A stretch of DNA of 11,991 nucleotides from UBA1858 sp965658595 (lineage in GTDB: Bacteria > Pseudomonadota > Gammaproteobacteria > UBA4575): assembly GCA_965658595.1 (NCBI GenBank), contig CBFHSW010000053.1, positions 1-11,991 on the forward strand. Direction: 5' to 3'. Numbering within the stretch: the stretch's first letter is position 1; the number at the start of each line of letters is the position of its first letter. Made by a program: the position numbers and the translations under genes. Below the pieces are notes generated by a model. It made no database searches, was not told the DNA's origin, and saw only the letters and a list, made by a program, of their open reading frames with translations. This document shows, piece by piece, positions 1-6,732 of this stretch.

Positions 1-45
1 AGGAAGCGATTAAGATTGAGTGATTGAAAAAAGAGAAGTATTAAG

Positions 46-1407
46 ATGTTTGAAAATTTAACTAAACGACTATCAGACACGGTAGGCAAGCTGCGTGGTC
101 AAGGTCGATTAACAGAAGATAATATTCAAGACGCGCTCAGAGAAGTGCGTATGGCACTTCTAGAAGCCGATGTGTCTCTACCGGTGGTGAAATCCTTTAT
201 TGAACGGGTGCGCACTACAGCGGTAGGTAAAGAGGTGGTTGAAAACATCACTCCAGGGCAGGCCTTCATTAAAGTGGTGCAAGATCAGCTTGTGCATCTG
301 ATGGGAGATGAGAACGAGGGTCTGCAGCTGAATGCTCAGCCGCCTGCGGTAGTGCTGGTAGCAGGGTTACAGGGGGCGGGTAAAACCACCAGTATTGCCA
401 AATTATGTAAGCGTCTTTCTGATCAGCAAAATAAAAAAATCACTGTTGTCAGTTGTGATATTTATCGACCAGCAGCGATTAAGCAGCTGGAAACACTGGC
501 CAATCAGGTGGGTGTGAATTTCATCCCCAGTGAAATCACACAAACGCCTTTGCAAATCGCTCAACATGCTATCCAGCAGGCTGAGCTTAATCACAGTGAC
601 ATCTTGTTTGTCGATACAGCAGGTCGTTTGCACGTAGATGAGCAGATGATGGATGAAATTCGTGAACTACACGCAGCGGTTAATCCGATAGAAACTTTAT
701 TTGTGGTCGATAGCATGAGTGGTCAAGATGCTGCTCTGTCTGCCAAAGCTTTTAATGAAGCGTTGCCATTAACCGGAGTGATACTCACTAAGACCGATGG
801 TGATGCACGCGGTGGTGCAGCGTTATCTGTGCGTGAGATTACTGGTAAGCCGATCAAATTTTTGGGGACAGGTGAAAAGATAGATGGTCTGGAGCCATTT
901 CATCCAGATCGAGTCGCGTCACGTATATTGGGTATGGGAGATATTGTCTCCTTGGTTGAGGAAGCTCAACAAAAGGTTGATCATCAGGAAGCTGACCGTT
1001 TAGCTAAGAAAATAAAAAGTGGAAAAGGTTTTAGCCTCAATGACTTGCGTGCTCAGCTGACGCAAATGCAAGGTATGGGAGGCATTGGCAGTATGCTTGA
1101 TAAACTGCCCGGTACCGGAGCGATGTCTGAGGCACTCAAAGCCAAAGCGGATGATAAGTCTGTCACTCATATGGTTGCTATCATTGACTCCATGACCCGC
1201 AAAGAGCGTCGTTATCCTGACCTCATTAAGGCCTCTAGAAAAGTGCGTATTGCTAAAGGAGCGGGCCTACAGGTTCAGGATGTCAATCGTTTACTTAAGC
1301 AACACACGCAAATGAGTAAAATGATGAAGAAGTTCTCTAAAAAAGGTGGAATGAAGAATTTCATGCGTTCTATGCAGGGTAAAATGCCACCTAATATGCC
1401 TATGTAA
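46..1407 (+). CDS. ffh: Signal recognition particle GTPase Ffh (SRP54)
   Basis: Protein subunit of the bacterial signal recognition particle. It binds 4.5S RNA and signal sequences of nascent membrane proteins and docks with FtsY in a GTP-dependent way. The 453-residue product has the usual Ffh length. The N domain (about 1-90) carries an ALLEADV motif. The G domain has G1 GLQGAGKT (107-114), DIYRPAA (138-144), DTAGR (190-194) and TKTDGDARGG (248-257). The M domain (about 300-453) is methionine rich and ends in a basic, Met-rich tail, as expected for RNA and signal-peptide binding. The ATG at 46 follows a purine-rich stretch (aagagaag) at a suitable distance. It lies directly upstream of the rpsP operon, a common gammaproteobacterial order. 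Nothing is missing or damaged. Confidence 0.98.
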   Translation: MFENLTKRLSDTVGKLRGQGRLTEDNIQDALREVRMALLEADVSLPVVKSFIERVRTTAVGKEVVENITPGQAFIKVVQDQLVHLMGDENEGLQLNAQPPAVVLVAGLQGAGKTTSIAKLCKRLSDQQNKKITVVSCDIYRPAAIKQLETLANQVGVNFIPSEITQTPLQIAQHAIQQAELNHSDILFVDTAGRLHVDEQMMDEIRELHAAVNPIETLFVVDSMSGQDAALSAKAFNEALPLTGVILTKTDGDARGGAALSVREITGKPIKFLGTGEKIDGLEPFHPDRVASRILGMGDIVSLVEEAQQKVDHQEADRLAKKIKSGKGFSLNDLRAQLTQMQGMGGIGSMLDKLPGTGAMSEALKAKADDKSVTHMVAIIDSMTRKERRYPDLIKASRKVRIAKGAGLQVQDVNRLLKQHTQMSKMMKKFSKKGGMKNFMRSMQGKMPPNMPM

Positions 1408-1425
1408 CGAAGATAGGCGGTTTTT
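1398..1425 (+). terminator. Possible weak intrinsic terminator at the ffh stop codon
   Basis: GCCTAT (1398-1403) pairs perfectly with ATAGGC (1413-1418) around a 9-base loop that contains most of the ffh stop codon. Two G residues and then five T residues follow (1421-1425). The stem is short, so this would be a weak terminator, and partial read-through into rpsP is possible. Confidence 0.4.
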
Positions 1426-1442
1426 AATCAGATTTCAGCGAG

Positions 1443-1463
1443 AATTTGGTGTGTTACCAAATT
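1443..1463. repeat. Perfect 8-bp inverted repeat in the ffh-rpsP gap
   Basis: AATTTGGT (1443-1450) and ACCAAATT (1456-1463) are exact inverted copies around the 5-base spacer GTGTT. No T-run follows on either side, so it does not look like a terminator. It could be a protein-binding dyad or an RNA hairpin in read-through transcripts from ffh. It lies about 150 bases upstream of the putative rpsP promoter. Confidence 0.55.
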
Positions 1464-1598
1464 GAGAGCCGTTCTATGCTTCTCAGCTGATTGAGGCTAA
1501 TAATCTGATTGGGTGGCCTGTTTTGTGATGAGAAAGACGGAAATATCTTCTAGGGAGATAAATTAAGCCCAAAACACACTTAAAACCTCCCCACAGGC

Positions 1599-1626
1599 TT
1601 TTATTTCTCTCATAATTACGTACAAT
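1599..1626 (+). promoter_or_regulatory. Candidate sigma-70 promoter for the rpsP operon
   Basis: TACAAT (1621-1626) is a good -10 hexamer (5 of 6 to TATAAT). The best -35 placement, TTTTAT at 1599-1604 with a 16-base spacer, matches consensus poorly, so the -35 is uncertain. Initiation would fall near 1633, giving a leader of roughly 55 bases before rpsP that includes the hairpin at 1635-1651. Confidence 0.4.
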
Positions 1627-1634
1627 GCCATCCC

Positions 1635-1651
1635 CACTACCGGAAGTAGTG
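1635..1651 (+). promoter_or_regulatory. Stem-loop in the rpsP leader
   Basis: CACTAC (1635-1640) pairs exactly with GTAGTG (1646-1651) around the loop CGGAA. If the TACAAT at 1621 is the -10 element, this hairpin sits at the extreme 5' end of the operon mRNA. It could stabilise the message or bind a regulator. I do not recognise it as a named ribosomal-protein leader motif. Confidence 0.45.
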
Positions 1652-1686
1652 ATAACAGTGAATCAATCTTTATAAAGAATTAATGT

Positions 1687-1938
1687 ATGGTTAGTATTAG
1701 ATTAGCTCGTGGTGGCGCAAAGAAGCGTCCTTTTTATCATGTAGTTGTAACTGACTCGCGCAAGCGCAGAGACAGTGGCTATATTGAGCGTTTAGGATAT
1801 TTCAATCCGCGCGCTACTGGTCAAGAGACTCGTTTACACCTTGATTTAGAACGTGTTAAGCATTGGCAAGGTGTGGGAGCACAACCTTCTGCACGTGTTG
1901 AAACTCTTCTCAAAAGTCTTGAGTCTGCCGCTGAGTAA
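1687..1938 (+). CDS. rpsP: 30S ribosomal protein S16
   Basis: Small-subunit ribosomal protein needed for 30S assembly, where it binds the 5' and central domains of 16S rRNA. The 83-residue length is typical. The N-terminus MVSIRLARGGAKKRPFY and the RRDSGYIERLGYFNP segment are hallmark S16 sequence. The ATG at 1687 is the only sensible start because the conserved MV.IRLAR opening begins there. The upstream Shine-Dalgarno is weak (ataaagaa). First gene of the rpsP-rimM-trmD-rplS operon. rimM begins 23 bases after its stop. Confidence 0.98.
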   Translation: MVSIRLARGGAKKRPFYHVVVTDSRKRRDSGYIERLGYFNPRATGQETRLHLDLERVKHWQGVGAQPSARVETLLKSLESAAE

Positions 1939-1961
1939 TTCAGTCAGGCACGTGTTGACCA

Positions 1962-2492
1962 TTGGCTGAGTCAGCCAACAATAATGAAAGAATACTATTA
2001 GGCCATATAAGTGGCCTTTTTGGTGTGAAAGGTTGGGTCAAAGTATTTTCATATACTGATCCGCGTGAGCAGATAGCCCAATACAAGCAATGGTACTTGG
2101 GTAGCCAACAAGGTGAAGCCATCAAGCTAGAAGCCGGGCAGGCTCATCAAAAAGGAGTCATTGCTAAGCTCGCAGGTATCGATGATAGAGATCGTGCTGC
2201 GGCGATAGTTAAACAAGACATCTGGGTGGATAAAAGTGATTTACCTGAGTTGTCAGAAAACGAATATTATTGGCATGATTTGATTGGTTGCTCAGTCAGT
2301 GATAGCACAGGCAGTATCATAGGAACAGTCCATGATCTGATCGAAACCGGTGCCAACGATGTGTTAGTGGTAGTAGCTGATACAGCAGAGAATAAAACAG
2401 AACATCTTATCCCTTATATTCAGGGGCAGGTGATCAAGTCCATTGATTTGGACAGACAACAGATACGTGTGGAGTGGGACTTAGACTACTAA
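1962..2492 (+). CDS. rimM: Ribosome maturation factor RimM
   Basis: Assists late 30S maturation (16S rRNA 3' domain, S19 region). The 176-residue product has the RimM N-terminal beta-barrel region (ILLGHISGLFGVKGWVKVFS, about 11-30; DDRDRAAAIV, about 75-84) and a PRC-barrel C-terminal domain (YYWHDLIGC near 101; ETGANDVLVV; LIPYIQGQVIKSID; final EWDLDY), matching the family throughout. An in-frame TGA lies at 1956-1958 and no ATG or GTG occurs before the conserved core, so translation probably starts at TTG 1962, giving MAESANNNERILLG. The Shine-Dalgarno is weak and rather far away (AGG at 1946-1948). A weak start fits the low RimM level needed relative to S16 and L19. It abuts trmD, whose SD follows the rimM stop by 11 bases. 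Confidence 0.96.
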   Translation: MAESANNNERILLGHISGLFGVKGWVKVFSYTDPREQIAQYKQWYLGSQQGEAIKLEAGQAHQKGVIAKLAGIDDRDRAAAIVKQDIWVDKSDLPELSENEYYWHDLIGCSVSDSTGSIIGTVHDLIETGANDVLVVVADTAENKTEHLIPYIQGQVIKSIDLDRQQIRVEWDLDY

Positions 2493-2507
2493 TAAGTCAT
2501 CCCAGGG
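2476..2507 (+). promoter_or_regulatory. Hairpin joining the rimM stop to the trmD ribosome binding site
   Basis: GACTTA (2478-2483) pairs with TAAGTC (2493-2498). Two more G-C pairs form beyond a bulged AT (GG 2476-2477 with CC 2501-2502). The rimM stop codon (2490-2492) lies in the loop, and the trmD Shine-Dalgarno AGGG (2504-2507) sits at the 3' foot. A ribosome finishing rimM would melt the stem, so the arrangement suggests translational coupling of trmD to rimM. The pairing is visible; the function is inferred. Confidence 0.4.
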
Positions 2508-2512
2508 CAACC

Positions 2513-3271
2513 ATGAAGAAAATGCGTTTTGATGTGATCACACTTTTTCCTGAAATGGTGGAGAATATCCAACAGTTCGGAGTAGTAGGCAGGGCTTTAT
2601 CAGCACAAATAGCCGAGTGTCATTGTCATAATCCACGTGATGACGCACTACAAGAAAATGGTCGTATTGACGACCGACCTTACGGGGGAGGCCCTGGAAT
2701 GGTAATGCAGTACCAGCCATTACAGTCCACTGTAAACAGATTAAAACATGGATCAAATCACGCTATAGTGGTGTATTTGAGTCCACAGGGTAAAAAGCTA
2801 GATCAAGCCAGCATCAGGGCATTATCTGCTCACGATCATTTGATATTGTTATGTGGTCGTTACGAAGGGATAGACGAACGCTTGTTGCATGATATGGTCG
2901 ATGAGGAATACTCCTTGGGTGACTATGTGATTAGCGGCGGAGAACTAGGCGCGATGGTGTTAATTGATGCTATCATTCGCACACTACCGGGTGCCTTGGG
3001 CGATGAACAATCAGCTGTTCAAGATTCGTTTGAATCAGGATTGCTAGATTACCCCCATTATACTCGGCCGGAATCCGTTGAAGGACAGCCGGTGCCTCAG
3101 GTGTTACTGAGTGGTGATCATAGTAAGATCGCTGAATGGAGATTAAAGCAGGCATTAGGTCGGACTTACTTAAGACGTCCAGATTTAATGGCTGAGTACC
3201 AAATGAGTGATCATGAAAAACGATTACTTGATGAATTTTTAGCTGAGAATAGCTGCAATAGTGAGAAATAA
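2513..3271 (+). CDS. trmD: tRNA (guanine-N1)-methyltransferase TrmD
   Basis: Makes m1G37 next to the anticodon, using S-adenosylmethionine, in tRNAs for Leu, Pro and Arg, and so prevents +1 frameshifting. From ATG 2513 the protein has 252 residues (E. coli TrmD has 255). Family motifs are present: FDVITLFPEM (6-15), RPYGGGPGMV (55-64), LLCGRYEGIDERL (112-124) and YSLGDYVISGGE (133-144) forming the SAM-binding trefoil knot, and R156 and D171 in the positions of the catalytic Arg and Asp. ATG 2513 is preferred because AGGG lies 5 bases upstream and the protein aligns from there. An in-frame ATG at 2474 would overlap rimM and add 13 non-family residues. The rplS start follows after 3 bases. Confidence 0.98.
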   Translation: MKKMRFDVITLFPEMVENIQQFGVVGRALSAQIAECHCHNPRDDALQENGRIDDRPYGGGPGMVMQYQPLQSTVNRLKHGSNHAIVVYLSPQGKKLDQASIRALSAHDHLILLCGRYEGIDERLLHDMVDEEYSLGDYVISGGELGAMVLIDAIIRTLPGALGDEQSAVQDSFESGLLDYPHYTRPESVEGQPVPQVLLSGDHSKIAEWRLKQALGRTYLRRPDLMAEYQMSDHEKRLLDEFLAENSCNSEK

Positions 3272-3274
3272 GTT

Positions 3275-3625
3275 ATGAGTAATATAATTAGTGAAAGAGA
3301 AGAACAACAGATTCGTTCTGATCTTCCTGACTTTGTTCCGGGTGACACAGTGGTCGTCCAAGTACGAGTGAAAGAGGGTGATCGTGAGCGTTTACAGGCT
3401 TTTGAAGGGGTCGTTATCGCAAAGCGTAATCGCGGTCTTAATTCTGCATTTACAGTGCGTAAAATATCTCATGGTGAAGGTGTAGAGCGTGTATTTCAAA
3501 CGCATAGTCCTATGCTCAGTAGTGTTGAAATCAAACGCCGTGGTGATGTACGTCGAGCTAAGCTATATTACTTAAGAGGCCGTACTGGAAAATCAGCTCG
3601 TATCAAAGAAAAGCTTGCGCGTTAG
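3275..3625 (+). CDS. rplS: 50S ribosomal protein L19
   Basis: Large-subunit ribosomal protein located at the 30S-50S interface. The 116 residues match the usual L19 length (115 in E. coli). Recognisable segments are FVPGDTVVVQVRVKEGDRERLQ in the N-terminal half (from about residue 20), AFEGVVIAKRNRGLNSAFTVRKIS in the middle and KLYYLRGRTGKSARIKE at the C-terminus. The ATG at 3275 comes 3 bases after the trmD stop, with a GAGAAA purine stretch in the trmD 3' end as the probable ribosome binding site. It is the last gene of the operon and is followed by a strong terminator. Confidence 0.98.
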   Translation: MSNIISEREEQQIRSDLPDFVPGDTVVVQVRVKEGDRERLQAFEGVVIAKRNRGLNSAFTVRKISHGEGVERVFQTHSPMLSSVEIKRRGDVRRAKLYYLRGRTGKSARIKEKLAR

Positions 3626-3647
3626 ACGTTTGCTTATTGATAGATTT

Positions 3648-3679
3648 AAAAACGCTCCTTTAAGGGGCGTTTTTTTTTT
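3648..3679 (+). terminator. Strong intrinsic terminator of the rpsP-rplS operon
   Basis: AACGCTCC (3651-3658) pairs with GGGGCGTT (3664-3671) around the loop TTTAA, with one T-G wobble. A run of ten T residues (3670-3679) follows. Three A residues before the stem can pair with the first part of the T-run. This is a textbook rho-independent terminator, 22 bases after the rplS stop. Confidence 0.95.
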
Positions 3680-3695
3680 GCCTAACAAAAACATC

Positions 3696-4169
3696 ATGCC
3701 ATCATTTGATTTTGTAATTACCTCTCCAATAGGTCCGTTAGGCCTTAAATTGTCCTCACGTGGCCTCACGCAGCTCGTGTATTGTGACTCACAACAGGTT
3801 CTGCATATGCCTACACAGGGCTTAGCGTTGGAGTTGGCTCAACAGATTGATGCGTACTTCAATTTAGAGCTAAAGCAGTTTGACATTCCTTTAGACGTTC
3901 AAGGCACTGATTATCAAAATAAGGTTTGGCGCGAAGTGTCATCGATTCCATACGCACAGGCACTAACCTATGGTGCAATTGCGAAGACTTTGGGCACTGG
4001 TGCTAGAGCGGTGGGTAATGCCTGTCGCCGAAATCCCGTGCCGTTAATGATTCCTTGTCATCGAGTAGTTAGGTTGGATCAGATAGGTGGCTACTGTGGG
4101 CAAACATCAGGTCAGTCTATGCAGCAGAAAGACTGGTTGTTGCGACACGAGCGTAGTGTGCTAATCTAA
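3696..4169 (+). CDS. ogt: Methylated-DNA--protein-cysteine methyltransferase (O6-alkylguanine repair, Ogt type)
   Basis: Suicide repair protein that moves an alkyl group from O6-alkylguanine (or O4-alkylthymine) in DNA to its own cysteine. From ATG 3696 it has 157 residues, close to single-domain Ogt proteins and without an Ada-type regulatory domain. The active-site motif is IPCHRV with Cys121. The DNA-binding helix-turn-helix with its arginine finger is GARAVGNACRRNP (102-114), and the preceding TDYQNKVWREV (71-81) and IPYAQALTYGAIA (84-96) are family signature. The start was chosen because the homologous domain opens at MPSFDFVITSPIGPLG. The open frame extends upstream across the terminator, but that part is not protein-like. 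No good Shine-Dalgarno is visible. The assignment to Ogt rather than the C-terminal half of Ada is by length. Confidence 0.93.
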   Translation: MPSFDFVITSPIGPLGLKLSSRGLTQLVYCDSQQVLHMPTQGLALELAQQIDAYFNLELKQFDIPLDVQGTDYQNKVWREVSSIPYAQALTYGAIAKTLGTGARAVGNACRRNPVPLMIPCHRVVRLDQIGGYCGQTSGQSMQQKDWLLRHERSVLI

Positions 4170-4177
4170 TCTTAAAG

Positions 4178-4203
4178 ATTAACTATTAAGTATTAACTAT
4201 TAA
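4178..4203. repeat. Tandem 14-bp-period direct repeat (ATTAACTATTAA x2)
   Basis: ATTAACTATTAA occurs at 4178-4189 and again at 4192-4203, two exact 12-base copies with a 14-base period. It lies between the ogt stop and the frameshifted membrane protein gene, just before the latter's ribosome binding site (gaagg, 4211-4215). It may be part of an AT-rich promoter or a replication-slippage duplication. Confidence 0.7.
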
Positions 4204-4221
4204 CAACCTAGAAGGTTATCT

Positions 4222-4649
4222 ATGTCGAGTCAGAATATTACTGCGAGTGGAATTCAGGTGAGATTTTTAGTGGCATTAATCATGGTCTTTGCTGTGTATA
4301 ACCCACATGGTTACTCCTACTATCATTGGATTGCTCAAGCTATGTTGGAAGAAACGACAGGGGGGTGCCATTACTAATATTCATGGGTGTGGTGTTGTTG
4401 ATCAGTTTCACAATTTATATTCGAGCGACTCTAAGATCGCTGGGTATGTTTGTACTTGTTCTGGCTAGTGTATTTTTCGCCACACTGGTCTGGTTGTTAA
4501 TTGATTCTGGGCTTGGCAGTGTAACTAATGCAGCCATTATGCAGGATATATTGTTGTTTATATTGGCAGCCGTGCTTGGAACTGGCATGTGTTGGTCACA
4601 TATCCGCCGCAGACTTACGGGTCAGTCGGATGTGGATGATATCGACTAA
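4222..4649 (+). pseudogene. Frameshifted small integral membrane protein, probably DUF6524 family
   Basis: Function unknown. The reading frame opens at ATG 4222 behind a good Shine-Dalgarno (gaagg, 6-base spacer) and encodes MSSQNITASGIQVRFLVALI and then YNPHGYSYYHWIAQ, but stops after 51 residues. The downstream frame, from about 4366, continues with VPLLIFMGVVLLIS, IRATLRSLG and a C-terminal HIRRRLTGQSDVDDID. Joined, the halves give a 142-residue protein with about four hydrophobic helices that fits my memory of DUF6524 proteins end to end. The break is at a six-G run (4360-4365): one extra G would restore the frame exactly (TTGG then VPLL). Alternatives are a sequencing or assembly homopolymer error, a real inactivating deletion, or slippage on the G run that makes the full protein. 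The family name is from memory; the frameshift is visible. Confidence 0.75.
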
Positions 4650-4736
4650 ACTTGCAAAGAACTCGTCAACTCCAATTCACAGCATGACTGGATCTCGTTG
4701 GATTGGATACTGTCTCAGCGTCTAGTTTAAATAAAA

Positions 4737-4761
4737 ATATTTTCTATGGGATTGAAAATAT
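4737..4761. repeat. 8-bp inverted repeat overlapping the htpG -35 element
   Basis: ATATTTTC (4737-4744) and GAAAATAT (4754-4761) are perfect inverted copies with a 9-base spacer. The right arm covers the 3' part of the TTGAAA -35 element. This could be an operator, but the arms are AT rich and chance is possible. Confidence 0.4.
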
Positions 4762-4779
4762 CCACTAGCGCCACCATAT
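4751..4779 (+). promoter_or_regulatory. Sigma-32 (RpoH) heat-shock promoter for htpG
   Basis: ATTGAAA (4751-4757) matches the sigma-32 -35 consensus CTTGAAA in 6 of 7 positions. CACCATAT (4772-4779) matches the -10 consensus CCCCATnT in all but one position. The spacer is 14 bases, within the sigma-32 optimum. Initiation would fall near 4786, a leader of about 27 bases before htpG. The location in front of a classical heat-shock gene supports the call. Confidence 0.85.
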
Positions 4780-4812
4780 AGCACTCACACGTATTCTAAA
4801 GGATTCATTATT

Positions 4813-6702
4813 ATGAGCGCACAAAACAAAGAAACTTTAAAATTTGAATCGGAAGTGAGTCAGGTCCTGCAACTGATGATTCATTCTTTATATTCCAACA
4901 AAGAAATCTTCTTAAGAGAATTAATTTCTAATGCTTCTGATGCTTGTGACAAGCTTAGGTTCGAGTCTCTAGCTGATGACAACCTACTCGCAAATGATAG
5001 TCAGTTAAAGATTTATATCGGTTATGACAAAGATACTCATACTTTGGTGATTCGTGATAACGGTATCGGCATGACGCGTGAAGAAGTCATTAATAATATT
5101 GGTACTATTGCAAAATCAGGAACAAAAGAGTTTTTGCAAAACTTAACGGGTGATCAAGCTAAAGATTCAAATTTGATCGGACAATTTGGAGTAGGTTTCT
5201 ATTCTGCTTTTATTGTTGCTGATAAGGTTGAACTTAAAACTCGCAGTGCAAGAGCGGATGCAAATGAGGCTGTATTGTGGACTTCTGAAGGTACAGGAGA
5301 ATATGAACTAGAGTCTGTTGAGTATGAACATCGTGGCACTGAAATCACCTTGCATCTAAAACAAGATGAGCATGATCTGTTGTCTGGATGGCGTTTGCGT
5401 TCAATCATCAGTAAGTATTCAGATCATATACCGCTCCCTATAGAGATGTTCAAAGAAGATGAAAAGGGTGAAGCTACTGAGGAGATTGAAATCATTAATA
5501 AAGCCTCAGCATTGTGGACGCGCAATAAATCTGAAATCAGCAATGAAGAATACACAGAATTTTATAAGCATGTGGGGCATGACTTTGAAGATCCATTGGC
5601 ATGGTCACATAATCGTGTAGAGGGTAAGACTGAATATACTTCATTACTCTATATACCGAGTAAAGCTCCATTCGACTTATATGAGCCTAATCAAACACAT
5701 GGGTTAAAGCTGTATGTGCAACGTGTGTTCATCATGGAAGATGCTGAGAAATTATTGCCTCGTTATTTGCGATTTGCTCGCGGCATTATCGATTCAAATG
5801 ATTTGCCTCTTAATGTGTCTAGAGAAATCTTACAGAGCAATAAAGTGATTGAGTCGATTCGGTCAGGTTCAGTTAAGAAGCTATTGGGTGTGTTAGAAAA
5901 AATGGCCAAAAATGAAGCTGAGAAATACCAGCAATTTTGGTCTCAATTTGGACGTGTGATGAAAGAGGGTCCAGGTGAAGACTTTGCTAACAAAGAGCAA
6001 ATTGCTGGTTTGCTTCGCTTTGCCTCTACTAACTCTGATCAAGATGAGCAAATAGTCTCTTTAGCCGACTATATCGATCGTATGGGTGATGAGCAAGAGT
6101 CTATCTATTACATCACGGCAGACAATTTTAATGCGGCTAAAAACAGTCCGCATCTGGAAATCTTCCGCAAAAAAGGCATCGAAGTTCTATTGATGTCAGA
6201 CCGTGTCGATGAATGGTTAATGGGTTCATTGAATGAGTTTGACGGTAAGACTTTTGTTTCAGTTGCTAAAGGTGAACTTGATCTAGATAAGTTCTCTGAT
6301 AGTGATGAAAAAGAAGCACAAAAGAAAACTGAAGAAGAAGCCAGTGATATTGTTGAGCAGATAAAAAACAGCTTGGAAGATAAAGTTGAAGATGTGCGTG
6401 TCTCACATCGACTCACATCATCTCCCGCATGTGTGGTATTAAATGAGCAAGATATGGCTCTATATATGCAGCACCTACTCAAGCAGGCTGGACAAGATTT
6501 GCCAGAGACCAAACCCGTGTTGGAGATTAATCCACAACATCCGTTAGTTCTGAAAATGAAAGATGAAGCAGATATGGATTTAGTGAAAGAGTGGTCAACA
6601 CTATTGTTCGAGCAAGCCATTTTGGCTGAAGGTGGGCAGCTAGAAAATCCTGCTGAATTTGTTACTCGCTTAAATAAAATCATCGTCGATTTTGCAGCCT
6701 AG
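4813..6702 (+). CDS. htpG: Molecular chaperone HtpG (bacterial Hsp90)
   Basis: Cytosolic homodimeric ATP-dependent chaperone that remodels client proteins with DnaK. The 629 residues match the bacterial family (624 in E. coli). The N-terminal GHKL ATPase domain shows RELISNASDA with catalytic Glu36 and Mg-binding Asn40, DNGIGM (82-87), GTIAKSGT (97-104) and GQFGVGFYSAF (123-133). The middle domain contains LPLNVSREILQ with the conserved ATP-contacting Arg. The C-terminal dimerisation domain ends without the eukaryotic EEVD, as expected. ATG 4813 has a clear Shine-Dalgarno (aaagga, 4798-4803). A sigma-32-like promoter lies upstream, so expression should rise on heat shock. Thirty bases separate it from the next gene with no terminator between, so ycgN and hslR probably share the transcript. 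Confidence 0.98.
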   Translation: MSAQNKETLKFESEVSQVLQLMIHSLYSNKEIFLRELISNASDACDKLRFESLADDNLLANDSQLKIYIGYDKDTHTLVIRDNGIGMTREEVINNIGTIAKSGTKEFLQNLTGDQAKDSNLIGQFGVGFYSAFIVADKVELKTRSARADANEAVLWTSEGTGEYELESVEYEHRGTEITLHLKQDEHDLLSGWRLRSIISKYSDHIPLPIEMFKEDEKGEATEEIEIINKASALWTRNKSEISNEEYTEFYKHVGHDFEDPLAWSHNRVEGKTEYTSLLYIPSKAPFDLYEPNQTHGLKLYVQRVFIMEDAEKLLPRYLRFARGIIDSNDLPLNVSREILQSNKVIESIRSGSVKKLLGVLEKMAKNEAEKYQQFWSQFGRVMKEGPGEDFANKEQIAGLLRFASTNSDQDEQIVSLADYIDRMGDEQESIYYITADNFNAAKNSPHLEIFRKKGIEVLLMSDRVDEWLMGSLNEFDGKTFVSVAKGELDLDKFSDSDEKEAQKKTEEEASDIVEQIKNSLEDKVEDVRVSHRLTSSPACVVLNEQDMALYMQHLLKQAGQDLPETKPVLEINPQHPLVLKMKDEADMDLVKEWSTLLFEQAILAEGGQLENPAEFVTRLNKIIVDFAA

Positions 6703-6732
6703 TATTTACTTATTCATGAAGTAGCGTTAGGA

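Noticed and set aside
2474..2512. Upstream in-frame ATG for trmD at 2474
   Set aside because: It would overlap rimM and add 13 non-family residues; ATG 2513 has AGGG five bases upstream and matches the family N-terminus.
3615..3695. Longer ogt product starting inside rplS
   Set aside because: The extension is the translation of the terminator region; the conserved domain begins at ATG 3696.
6108..6683. 191-residue minus-strand frame inside htpG
   Set aside because: Antisense shadow of a confidently identified gene; the translation is Ser-rich and lacks motifs.
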